Shown here one piece after another: positions 7,485 through 14,845 of a DNA stretch of 43,146 nucleotides. A program made the translations under genes and the position numbers. The stretch is from Actinomycetes bacterium. Its GTDB lineage: Bacteria > Actinomycetota > Actinomycetes > Streptosporangiales > Streptosporangiaceae. The notes under the pieces are model-generated. The model searched no databases, was not told the DNA's origin, and saw only the letters and a program-made list of their open reading frames with translations. Location of the stretch: the NCBI GenBank assembly GCA_025964575.1, contig JAOPYO010000426.1, positions 1 through 43,146 of the forward strand, given 5' to 3'. Position 1 is the stretch's first letter, and every line of letters starts with the position of its first letter.

Positions 7485-9076
7485 GTCACGAAGCGCTGTC
7501 GATCACCCTCTTCGTGGTGTTCGTCGCGGCCACCCTGGCGATCACGGTGTGGGCCGGGCGGCAGACCAGGACCGCCACCGACTACTACGCCGGCGGGCGC
7601 TCCTTCTCCGCGGCGCAGAACGGCCTGGCGATCGGCGGCGACTACATGTCGGCCGCGTCCTTCCTCGGCATCGCCGGGCTGATCGCCCTGTACGGATACG
7701 ACGGCTTCCTCTACTCCATCGGCTTCCTGGTCGCCTGGCTGGTCGCACTGCTGCTGGTCGCGGAGCTGATGCGCAATTCCGGCAAGTTCACGATGGCCGA
7801 CGTGCTGGCCTTCCGGATGAGCCCGCGTCCGGTCCGTACGGCGGCGGGCGTCTCCACCATCACCGTCTCGATCTTCTATCTGCTCGCCCAGATGGTCGGC
7901 GCGGGGGCGCTGGTGGCCCTGCTGTTCGGGTTCAAGAGCGAGGGCGCCAAGGCGCTCACCATCGTCCTGGTCGGCGCACTGATGATCATCTACGTGACGG
8001 TCGGTGGCATGAAGGGCACCACCTGGGTGCAGATCGTCAAGGCCTTCCTGCTGCTGACCGGCGCGGCCCTGATCACCGTGCTGGTGCTCGGCCATTTTCA
8101 CTTCAATCTCTCCACGCTGCTCGGCGACGCGGCCAAGCAGAGCGGCAAGGGGTCGGCGTTCCTTGAGCCGGGCCAGCGCTACGCGACCGAGGCGCAGGGC
8201 CTCACGGGCAAGCTCGACCTGATCAGCCTGGGGCTCGCGCTGGTGCTCGGCACCGCCGGCCTGCCACACATCCTCATCCGCTTCTACACGGTCCCGACGG
8301 CCCGCGACGCCCGTAAGTCGGTCATCTGGGGCATCGGCATCATCGGTGCCTTCTATCTGCTCACCCTGGTGCTCGGCTTCGGGGCCGCCGCCCTGGTCGG
8401 CAGCAAGCAGATCGCCAAGGCCAATCCCGCCGGCAACACCGCGGCGCCTCAGCTCGCGGAGAAGGTCGGGCAGATCATCTTTGGAGACACCGGCGGTACG
8501 ATCCTGCTCGCGGTCATCGCCGCGGTGGCGTTCGCGACGATCCTCGCGGTGGTGGCCGGTCTCACGCTCGCGTCCTCGTCGTCCTTCGCCCACGACCTGT
8601 ACGCACACGTCTTCAAGAGGGGCGAGGTCACCGAGAAGGAGGAACTGCTGGTCGCCCGGCTGGCGGCCCTGGGGATCGGCGCCGTCGCCATCGTCCTCGG
8701 GATCTTCGCGCAGAAGCTCAACGTCGCCTTCCTGGTCGCGCTGGCCTTCGCGGTCGCCGCCTCCGGCAACCTGCCCGCCATCCTCTACAGCCTGTTCTGG
8801 AAGCGGTTCAACACCTCCGGCGCGGTCGCGGCGATCTACGGCGGACTGGGCTCGGCGGTCTTCCTGGTCATCTTCTCCCCCGTGGTCTCGGGAACCCCGA
8901 AGGCCCTGTTCACCGGCACCGACTTCCACTGGTTCCCACTGGAGAACCCCGGAATCGTGTCGATCCCGTTCGGCTTCCTGTGCGGCTGGCTCGGCACCCT
9001 GCTCAGCAAGGAGTACAACGCGGCCAAGTACGCCGAGATCGAGGTGCGCTCGCTGACCGGCCTCGGCGCCGAATAG
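7481..9076 (+). CDS. actP: Cation/acetate symporter ActP
   Basis: A 531-residue SSS-family symporter with the classical ActP features: ATDYYAGGRSFSAAQNGLAIGGDYMSAA at the start, the SAASFLGIAGLIALYGYDG helix, GGMKGTTWVQIVKAFLL, GTAGLPHILIRFYTVPTARDAR, and ASSSSFAHDLYAHVFKRGE. About 13 membrane helices are visible. It is coupled to the DUF485 gene by a 4-base overlap and followed by a strong hairpin at 9100-9135. The protein imports acetate and related short-chain acids with a cation at low external concentration. It is clearly related to the symporter at 5508, making a tandem pair of symporter modules. A much longer frame upstream is an artefact of the out-of-frame reading of the first symporter. 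Confidence 0.95.
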   Translation: MSHEALSITLFVVFVAATLAITVWAGRQTRTATDYYAGGRSFSAAQNGLAIGGDYMSAASFLGIAGLIALYGYDGFLYSIGFLVAWLVALLLVAELMRNSGKFTMADVLAFRMSPRPVRTAAGVSTITVSIFYLLAQMVGAGALVALLFGFKSEGAKALTIVLVGALMIIYVTVGGMKGTTWVQIVKAFLLLTGAALITVLVLGHFHFNLSTLLGDAAKQSGKGSAFLEPGQRYATEAQGLTGKLDLISLGLALVLGTAGLPHILIRFYTVPTARDARKSVIWGIGIIGAFYLLTLVLGFGAAALVGSKQIAKANPAGNTAAPQLAEKVGQIIFGDTGGTILLAVIAAVAFATILAVVAGLTLASSSSFAHDLYAHVFKRGEVTEKEELLVARLAALGIGAVAIVLGIFAQKLNVAFLVALAFAVAASGNLPAILYSLFWKRFNTSGAVAAIYGGLGSAVFLVIFSPVVSGTPKALFTGTDFHWFPLENPGIVSIPFGFLCGWLGTLLSKEYNAAKYAEIEVRSLTGLGAE

Positions 9077-9099
9077 CGGTCAGAGCACCGAGACCCGAT

Positions 9100-9135
9100 G
9101 GCCGCATCATCACCTATCAGGGTGGTGATGCGGCC
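9100..9135. terminator. Strong hairpin between convergent actP and phosphatase genes
   Basis: A 15-base inverted repeat (9100-9114 and 9121-9135, arms beginning GGCCGCATCA and GGTGGTGATG) with one wobble pair and a six-base loop. It lies 24 bases after the actP stop, and its right arm and part of its loop lie within the last codons and stop of the convergent phosphatase gene. There is no T run on either side, as is common for actinobacterial terminators. It probably works in both directions. Confidence 0.75.
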
Positions 9136-10682
9136 GACCGGCGGCGCCGTGCGACGAACGCGCCGGTGCCCGCGAGGGCGGCGGCACCCGCCGCACCCGC
9201 GACGGCCACCGTGGTGCCCGAGACCCCGGAACTCTTCCGTACGTTGGCGCGGGTCAGTGTGACGGAGTCCACCTGGGTTCCGTCAGGGCGCAATGCCCGG
9301 ACGGACATGGTCGATCTGCCGTCTCCAGGTACGACTCGTACAGAGAGATAGGTGAAGCCCGGATAGCGGGTGCGCGACCAGCCGACCTGTTCCTTCACCG
9401 GGCGGCCGGACTCGGTCCACAGCGTCGCGGTGTTCCCGGCCTGGAACCCCTCCAGCGCGATGCCACCACCACCGGCCACCACGTACGTCGTGCCGTGGAC
9501 GACCGGCCACACCGTGGACCCGGCGGCGGCCGACATGGCCGCCACCCCACCTCGCAGCGGGTCGGTTCGCTCGTACGAGTGGTTGTGGCCGTTGATGACG
9601 AGATCGACGGTGTACTGGTCGAACAGCGTCGTCCAGGCGGTGCGCACTCCCTCGTCGGAACCGTGCGAGACGCAGGTCGAATAGGGACACTGGTGGAAGA
9701 ACACCACGATGAAGTCGATCTGGGGGTCGGCTCGCAACCCGGCCAGTGTCTGGCGGAGCCACGCCGTCTGGGTGCCCTGGCTGTAACCGCGGTTGGTGGT
9801 CAGCTCGTAGGTCACGTCGTTGGCGTCGAGGCTGATGACTCCCACATTGGAGTACTTGAAGGTGTAGGCGGTGGGGACCTGCGCCGGGCCGTTCCCCGGG
9901 AGGACGAAACGCTGTTGGAGTCCGCCGTACCCGTGGCCGTCGTACAGCGGCTCCATCTCGTGGTTGCCGGTGGTCACCATCCACGGCACCATGCTGGCCG
10001 CCACGTCGATCTGCTGGAAGTAGCGATCCCAGCGCCCCGGCTTGTACGCCTCCGGCAACAGGCCTCGACCGTCGGTCTGGGCATAGGAGATGTCACCGGC
10101 CAGCAGGTGAAAGGCCGGCCGTGTCCCGGCCACGGCCGTGCTCAGGGCGGCCGCCGACGCGGTGACCCCCTGATCGCCGAAGGCGGTGAAGGTGAAGGGG
10201 CTGGACGAGGGACCGTGCGGGGCGGTGCTGAAGGTCGCGTCCGCGCCCTCCAGTCCGTCGTGTTCCACCCGGTAGTGGTAGGTCGTGCCGGGGCTCAGAC
10301 CGTCCAATGAGGCGTGCACGTAGAACTGCTCGCGCGTCGAACCGTCGGGCATGACGGTCCGCAGCGGTCTCGTCTCCGCCTCGATGACCTTGCCATATCC
10401 AGTGTCGGTGCCGAGGCGTACCCGGGGACGGGCGACCGCCGCGGCGACCTGCCAGCTCACCCGCATCTGCCGGGACGGGTCGGCGCCCATCGCCAGCCAG
10501 CGCCCGGTGATGGGCGTCGCCGCCGCCGCGGTGCGGGTGAGGAGCATCGGGCCCGCCGCAAGCGAGACGGCGCCCCCGGCGGCGGTCCGCAGGAACCCCC
10601 GCCGGGTCAGGCCGTACCGCAGCAGTTCGTGGCGCTCGGCCATGGTCATCCGCTCGAACTCGGCGGCGCCCACCCTGCCCAT
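9117..10682 (-). CDS. Tat-exported purple acid phosphatase-like metallophosphoesterase with C-terminal membrane anchor
   Basis: A 521-residue protein. Residues 27-31 are a twin-arginine motif (TRRGFLR) followed by a hydrophobic stretch and an AAA cleavage region near residue 55. A purple acid phosphatase N-terminal fibronectin-like domain follows (DGLSPGTTYHYRVEHDG), then the dinuclear metal site motifs in family order: FGDQG, GDISYA, GNHE, VVFFHQ and GHNHSYER. The C-terminus has a Gly/Ala-rich hydrophobic helix and RRRR, so the exported enzyme probably stays anchored in the membrane; no LPxTG sortase motif is seen. Start ATG at 10682 has GAGGAGG four bases upstream. Predicted role is cell-surface phosphate release from phosphomonoesters. 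No PHO box was recognised. Confidence 0.92.
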   Translation of the reverse strand: MGRVGAAEFERMTMAERHELLRYGLTRRGFLRTAAGGAVSLAAGPMLLTRTAAAATPITGRWLAMGADPSRQMRVSWQVAAAVARPRVRLGTDTGYGKVIEAETRPLRTVMPDGSTREQFYVHASLDGLSPGTTYHYRVEHDGLEGADATFSTAPHGPSSSPFTFTAFGDQGVTASAAALSTAVAGTRPAFHLLAGDISYAQTDGRGLLPEAYKPGRWDRYFQQIDVAASMVPWMVTTGNHEMEPLYDGHGYGGLQQRFVLPGNGPAQVPTAYTFKYSNVGVISLDANDVTYELTTNRGYSQGTQTAWLRQTLAGLRADPQIDFIVVFFHQCPYSTCVSHGSDEGVRTAWTTLFDQYTVDLVINGHNHSYERTDPLRGGVAAMSAAAGSTVWPVVHGTTYVVAGGGGIALEGFQAGNTATLWTESGRPVKEQVGWSRTRYPGFTYLSVRVVPGDGRSTMSVRALRPDGTQVDSVTLTRANVRKSSGVSGTTVAVAGAAGAAALAGTGAFVARRRRSAASPP

Positions 10683-10755
10683 CCGGCCTCCTCGATCGGG
10701 CCCGGATCAGTCCAGGGGATCGAGCCTTGGAGGACGGTAGCAGTCCGTTATGCCA

Positions 10756-11781
10756 CTATTCGACCCGGAGTGGAGCGGCCACGTCGTGCAGGTGACGCAG
10801 CGCCTGGCGGTACGACTCCACCAGCCCCGTCTCGACGTACGGCAGGCCCACCTTGACGCAGTGCGCACGGACCAGCGGCTGGACCTTGCGCAGGTTCGGG
10901 CGCGGAATGCTGGGGAACAGGTGGTGCTCGACCTGATAGTTGAGCCCGCCCAGGAACCAGTCCGTCACCCGGCCGCCGCGGACGTTGCGCGAGGTGAGCA
11001 CCTGCTTGCGCAGATGATCCCAGCGCTCTCCCGGTCCCGGCATCGGCATGCCCTTGTGGTTGGGCGCGAAGGCCATCCCCAGATGCAGCCCCAATAGCCC
11101 CTGGTGGACGAGGATGAACACCACGGCCTTCCCCGGGGTCATCAGCGTGAAGGCCAGCGCCAGGTAGCCGACCGCGTGGACGACGAGGAGGACCGCTTCG
11201 GCCACCCGGTCCTTGCGCGCCCGGTCCTTCAAACCCTGGAAGCTGCTGACCTGCAGGCTCAGCCCTTCGAGCAACAGCATCGGGAAGAACAGTTTGGCCT
11301 GGTGGCGGGTCAGCCAGCCCAGCGCGCCGCTCCGCCCCACGGCCTCGCCCGCGGAGAAGACCAGGGCACCGGTCCCGACGTCGGGGTCCTTGTCCACGTG
11401 GTTGGGGTTGCCGTGGTGCCGGTTGTGCTTGTCGTTCCACCACCCGTAGCTCATGCCGATCATCAGGTTTCCCAGCAGGTATCCGAGCAACCGGCTCGTC
11501 CTGGCCGAGTCCGAGATCTGCCGGTGGCCCGCGTCATGCCCCAGAAAGCCCGAACGAGCCGAGATCGCGGCGGCCGGCACGGCCAGCAGCAGCGCCCACC
11601 ATGAGTCGATCACGGCGACGCCGACCCAGATCGCCACGGTGGCGAGCACGTTGACGGTGATGGCGCAGGCGTAGTAGCCGGTGCGGCGATCCAGCAGCCC
11701 GCTGGCCCGCACCTGCTGGGCCAGGGGCGTAAAATCACTGCCAGCGGCAACTTTTTGGGAGACGGCAAGGGTTTCCGGCAT
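10756..11781 (-). CDS. Membrane fatty acid desaturase
   Basis: A 341-residue integral membrane di-iron desaturase. The three histidine boxes that bind the two irons are HDAGH (82-86), HNRHH (119-123) and QVEHH (283-287), separated by hydrophobic helices. The QVEHHLFP form of the third box is typical of the acyl-lipid/front-end-like subgroup; no cytochrome b5 domain is fused. ATG at 11781 is chosen because GGAGGA lies five bases before it, while the open frame continues about 100 bases upstream without support. It lies downstream of a crotonase-family gene on the same strand, separated by 131 bases holding a hairpin. It probably introduces double bonds into membrane fatty acids; position specificity is unknown. 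Confidence 0.93.
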   Translation of the reverse strand: MPETLAVSQKVAAGSDFTPLAQQVRASGLLDRRTGYYACAITVNVLATVAIWVGVAVIDSWWALLLAVPAAAISARSGFLGHDAGHRQISDSARTSRLLGYLLGNLMIGMSYGWWNDKHNRHHGNPNHVDKDPDVGTGALVFSAGEAVGRSGALGWLTRHQAKLFFPMLLLEGLSLQVSSFQGLKDRARKDRVAEAVLLVVHAVGYLALAFTLMTPGKAVVFILVHQGLLGLHLGMAFAPNHKGMPMPGPGERWDHLRKQVLTSRNVRGGRVTDWFLGGLNYQVEHHLFPSIPRPNLRKVQPLVRAHCVKVGLPYVETGLVESYRQALRHLHDVAAPLRVE

Positions 11782-11793
11782 ACGGGTCCTCCA

Positions 11794-11819
11794 CTTCGGG
11801 GCGGGCACTTGCCCCGAAG
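11794..11819 (-). promoter_or_regulatory. Stem-loop in the desaturase leader next to its ribosome binding site
   Basis: CTTCGGGGC (11794-11802) and GCCCCGAAG (11811-11819) form a perfect 9-base stem with an 8-base loop. On the mRNA the stem ends just before the GGAGGA site of the desaturase gene. It could be a terminator of the upstream gene or a translational switch; temperature-linked control is an attractive guess for a desaturase but is not shown. Confidence 0.5.
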
Positions 11820-11912
11820 GTATGTGGTGTTGACCACTCCCGACGCCACACTGAGGAGCCAGATCGGGTCTCACTCCCAAGACCTAGCTCTCAAGTCTCA
11901 GATCATCCGGGA

Positions 11913-12686
11913 TCAGATCCGGGTGAAGTCACCGTGCCTGCCGGCGCCGGCGGCGAACCGGGCGGCGCCGGTGAGGGCCTCGCCCAGCGAGGCTGCACCG
12001 TGCCGCAGTTCGTTCGCCATCGCCTCCTCCTCCGTCAGCCCGGCCTGTTCCAGCATCGACAGCCGGTCCCCCCGCATGCAGATCTGCGGGAAACGGGCGA
12101 TCTCCGCTGCCAGCCGCTCGGCCTCGGCGCGTGCCTCTCCCGGAGGGACGAGCCGGTTGACCAGGCCGATCTCATAGGCCTCCGGCGCTTCAACCGGACG
12201 ACCGGTGAGGATGAGGTCCATCGCGCGGCTCTCGCCGATGAGACGCGGCAGCCGTACGGTTCCTCCGTCGATGAGCGGCACTCCCCAGCGGCGGCAGAAC
12301 ACGCCGAAGACCGCGTCGGACTCGGCGACGCGCAGGTCGCACCAGAGCGCCAGCTCCAGCCCGCCCGCCACGGCGTGCCCGCTGACAGCGGCGATCACCG
12401 GCTTGGACAGCCGCATCCGGCTGGGACCCATGGGTCCGTCGCCGTCCTCGGTCACCTGGTTGCCGCGCTTGGTGCCGATCGCCTTGAGGTCGGCACCGGC
12501 GCAGAAGGTGCCGCCCTCCCCCCAGAGCACCGCGACCGCCTCCTCCGGGTCGGCGTCGAAGGCGCGGAAGGCGTCGGCGAGCGCCGCCGCGGTGGGTCCG
12601 TCCACCGCGTTGCGGACGTCCGGCCGCGACAGGATGATCGTGGTCACGGGGCCACTGCGCTCGATACGGATCGGCTGCTCGTCCAT
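11913..12686 (-). CDS. Crotonase / enoyl-CoA hydratase family protein
   Basis: A 257-residue crotonase-fold protein that should bind an acyl-CoA thioester. The oxyanion-hole segments are FCAGADLKAI and SGHAVAGGLELAL. The first catalytic glutamate position of enoyl-CoA hydratase (in GGLELALWCDL) is kept, but the second, found in a QPE motif in the classical enzyme, is replaced in FGVFCRRWGVPLIDGGT. The protein is therefore unlikely to be a standard hydratase and could be an isomerase or another crotonase-family reaction. ATG at 12686 has AGGAAG upstream. It is divergent from the DUF2637 gene and may be read through into the desaturase. Confidence 0.9.
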   Translation of the reverse strand: MDEQPIRIERSGPVTTIILSRPDVRNAVDGPTAAALADAFRAFDADPEEAVAVLWGEGGTFCAGADLKAIGTKRGNQVTEDGDGPMGPSRMRLSKPVIAAVSGHAVAGGLELALWCDLRVAESDAVFGVFCRRWGVPLIDGGTVRLPRLIGESRAMDLILTGRPVEAPEAYEIGLVNRLVPPGEARAEAERLAAEIARFPQICMRGDRLSMLEQAGLTEEEAMANELRHGAASLGEALTGAARFAAGAGRHGDFTRI

Positions 12687-12718
12687 GTGGACTTCCTACC
12701 ACGTGCGATCTTGGGCGA

Positions 12719-12747
12719 ATCCCCTCCAAAATCAGCACGGAGGGGAT
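12719..12747. promoter_or_regulatory. Inverted repeat in the divergent crotonase / DUF2637 promoter region
   Basis: ATCCCCTCC (12719-12727) and GGAGGGGAT (12739-12747) form a perfect 9-base inverted repeat with an 11-base centre. It lies about midway between two divergent start codons (12686 and 12793), and the right end runs into TACTCT, a TAnnnT hexamer for the rightward gene. It resembles an operator; the binding protein is unknown. Confidence 0.4.
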
Positions 12748-12792
12748 ACTCTGCACGAGTTCTGCAGCGAAAAGTCAATGGGAGCACGCCAT

Positions 12793-13905
12793 ATGAGCGC
12801 CGCCAGCAAGGCGCGAGACCTCACCCGGTGGGGAGCGGTGACCCTGATGGCCACCGCGGTCCTGACGGCGACCGGGGGCGGGTTCGCCCAGTCGTACTCT
12901 GGACTGTATCAGTGGGCTCTCGAACACGGCCTGACCGGCTGGAAGGCGGAATCCTTCCCACTTCTGGTCGACCTGTTCGTCATCGTGGGCGAACTGGGAC
13001 TGTTCCTGCTCGCACTCGACGCCTTCGTCCTCCACCGCCGGCAGTTGATGAGCTGGCTGGACTTCTGCCTGCCTTTGTTCATCGCCCTGGCCGGGTGGAC
13101 GGCGAGCCTCATCTTCAACGTCGGCCACGTGGTCCAGCGAGAGTTCTCCTATCAGGTGACGGCCGCGGTCCCGCCGATCGTGTCGATGCTCGGGCTCTTC
13201 GTTCTGCTCCGGACATTGCATCGCTATGTGGCCATGCAGGGCGCCAACCAGGACGCGGCCGAGGCCGAGACCGCCGCGTTGACCGCAGGCGATCAGCGCC
13301 CCGCCATCGGGCCGGTCACCCTGCAGCACATCACCGTGGTCCCGCTGCGCCTCGTCGCCCAGCCACAGCCCATGGCGGCCCGGCCACCACGCCCTCTGGC
13401 CGCGGCCGAGCCCGCGATCGAACCGGCCTCCTCCAACATCGCCACGACCGCCGAGCGCAGCCCGGTCGAGTCGGCCGTTTCCTGGCCGGCCGGCGGAAAG
13501 CACGCGGCGGCCGAACGCCTGCAGCCCGCCGCCCACGCCGGCGTGGGCGGGCACACCTCGGGCGGGGACTCCGGTTCGCTCTGGTCCGATCCGGAGCCGG
13601 AGCCCCGGCCGCAGCCCGACCCCGAGACCATGCGCGGGATCGTGCTCAAGACACTCGGCCGCCACAACGGCGACGTCACCGCGACCTGTGAGGATCTCGC
13701 GACCGAGGGCTACGCCATGGACGAGACCGAGGTACGCAAGGCCAGGGAGAACCACTGGTTCCCCTACGCCGTCTTCCGCCTGCTCTCCAAGCACGACGGT
13801 GACACCGACCTCGTCAGCCAAGAGCTCACCGACCGGGGGGTCGACTACGACCGCAGCACCCTGGACGATCTCGTCCGCTCCTGGCGGCCACCGGCCACCA
13901 CCTGA
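12793..13905 (+). CDS. DUF2637 membrane protein with duplicated C-terminal module
   Basis: A 370-residue protein. Residues 1-155 hold four hydrophobic segments matching the DUF2637 family (SpdB-like actinomycete membrane proteins): WGAVTLMATAVLTATGG, SFPLLVDLFVIVGELG, FCLPLFIALAGW and VPPIVSMLGLFVLL. A long Ala/Pro-rich linker (about 160-275) leads to two successive ~42-residue repeats (280-322 and 323-364) that share an H(N/D)GD motif, a leucine/glycine spacing and a closing W. ATG at 12793 has GGGAG eight bases upstream; an in-frame ATG at 12778 lacks one. DUF2637 proteins are best known from plasmid transfer regions and replication-linked loci; this one is chromosomal with no plasmid genes nearby. 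Function is unknown. Confidence 0.88.
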   Translation: MSAASKARDLTRWGAVTLMATAVLTATGGGFAQSYSGLYQWALEHGLTGWKAESFPLLVDLFVIVGELGLFLLALDAFVLHRRQLMSWLDFCLPLFIALAGWTASLIFNVGHVVQREFSYQVTAAVPPIVSMLGLFVLLRTLHRYVAMQGANQDAAEAETAALTAGDQRPAIGPVTLQHITVVPLRLVAQPQPMAARPPRPLAAAEPAIEPASSNIATTAERSPVESAVSWPAGGKHAAAERLQPAAHAGVGGHTSGGDSGSLWSDPEPEPRPQPDPETMRGIVLKTLGRHNGDVTATCEDLATEGYAMDETEVRKARENHWFPYAVFRLLSKHDGDTDLVSQELTDRGVDYDRSTLDDLVRSWRPPATT

Positions 13906-13919
13906 CCGAATGCGAACAC

Positions 13920-13952
13920 GACCCCGAGCCTGATGGCTCGGGGTCTTTTTTT
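13920..13952 (+). terminator. Canonical intrinsic terminator after the DUF2637 gene
   Basis: An 11-base perfect stem, GACCCCGAGCC (13920-13930) with TGAT loop and GGCTCGGGGTC (13935-13945), is followed by seven T residues. It insulates the DUF2637 gene from the SOS-controlled operon that starts directly downstream. This is the only clear U-tract terminator noticed in the window. Confidence 0.95.
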
Positions 13953-13992
13953 GGGGTGGATCCGCCCACTACCTGGTCAGACTTGACAGGGG

Positions 13993-14008
13993 TCGAACTC
14001 ATGTTCGA
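13993..14008. promoter_or_regulatory. LexA operator (SOS box) of the mutasome operon
   Basis: TCGAACTCATGTTCGA is a perfect match to the actinobacterial/Gram-positive SOS box form TCGAAC-N4-GTTCGA, and the palindrome extends one base further each side. A TTGACA hexamer (13983-13988) sits five bases upstream as a possible -35, with GACCCT (14007-14012) as a weak -10 at 18-base spacing. The site lies between the upstream terminator and the imuA'-imuB-dnaE2 genes, whose homologues are LexA-regulated in mycobacteria. Confidence 0.92.
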
Positions 14009-14708
14009 CCCTGTGGCTGTGGGCGCGTTGATGGACCAGGTGGGATCGCTGAGCGCACCGGCCGAGGAAGACCTCGTGCCGGTGCTGCCCGCGTTGCGCC
14101 CCGTCCTGCCCGACGGCGGCCTGCGTCCGGGCTCCGTGGTGTGCGTGGACGGACCGGGGGCGGGGTCGCTGGGGCTGGCGCTCATCGCGGGCGCCTCACA
14201 GGATCTGTCGTCTCGGGGCGGCGGCTGGTGCGCCGTCGTGGGTCTGCCCGAGTTCGGCGTGGTGGCGGCGGTCGGGATGGGCGCGGACCCGGCCAGGCTG
14301 CTACTGGTCGATGAGCCGGGCGATCGCTGGCCCGACGTCCTGGCCGCGCTGTTCGAAGCGGTCGACCTCGTTCTGGTGCGGCTCCCCCAACGCCCGGCCC
14401 AGCCGCTCGCCCCTGCGGTGGGGCGACGGCTGACCGCACTGGCCCGTAAGCACGGCTGCGTGCTGGCGGTCGCGGGGACCTGGGAGGGCGCCCAGCTGCG
14501 ACTGCGGGTGGACACCACCGAATGGACCGGCCTGGGAGATGGCCACGGCCAGCTCCTGGGCCGCCGGGCCCGGGTCATCGCGGACGGCCGCGGCGCCGCC
14601 GCCCGCGGCCGAGAGGCGTGGGTCTGGCTGCCCGGCCCCGACGGTCTGGTCTCCTCTGCCGAAGAGACGGCCACCTCCCGCCACGGCCGGCTGGAGGTAG
14701 TGGCGTGA
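14001..14708 (+). CDS. imuA': ImuA'-type mutasome protein (RecA-like fold, degenerate ATP site)
   Basis: A ~235-residue protein homologous in layout to actinobacterial ImuA', the RecA-related accessory factor of SOS mutagenesis. The Walker A region reads DGPGAGSLGLAL, lacking the lysine of GxxxxGK[ST], so ATP hydrolysis is unlikely. Downstream segments (WCAVVGLPEFGVVAAVGMG, RLLLVDEP, DLVLVRLPQRP) follow the RecA-core order. The start is uncertain: ATG 14001 lies within the SOS box, GTG 14019 would be leaderless if TTGACA/GACCCT is the promoter, and ATG 14031 is also possible; the longest frame from 13956 would contain the whole operator. It heads the imuA'-imuB-dnaE2 operon and in mycobacteria interacts with ImuB to build the translesion complex. 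Confidence 0.9.
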   Translation: MFDPVAVGALMDQVGSLSAPAEEDLVPVLPALRPVLPDGGLRPGSVVCVDGPGAGSLGLALIAGASQDLSSRGGGWCAVVGLPEFGVVAAVGMGADPARLLLVDEPGDRWPDVLAALFEAVDLVLVRLPQRPAQPLAPAVGRRLTALARKHGCVLAVAGTWEGAQLRLRVDTTEWTGLGDGHGQLLGRRARVIADGRGAAARGREAWVWLPGPDGLVSSAEETATSRHGRLEVVA

Positions 14709-14778
14709 GCGGCCGCGCGGCGGCTGGACTGAGGAGCGCGCGGAGTCGCGAAGGCGCGGCGGCGCCTGGACGAGGGAA

Positions 14779-14797
14779 GGCGCTGCCTCACAGCGCC
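14779..14797 (+). promoter_or_regulatory. Small hairpin in the imuA'-imuB gap
   Basis: GGCGCTG (14779-14785) and CAGCGCC (14791-14797) form a perfect 7-base stem with a 5-base loop in the 137-base gap between imuA' and imuB, which is otherwise rich in short GCGGAGCGAG-like repeats. It may be an mRNA processing or attenuation element, or have no function. Confidence 0.35.
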
Positions 14798-14845
14798 CGA
14801 GCCGGCGAGCGGAGCGAGCCAGAACAAGCAGGGCGGAGCGAGGCC

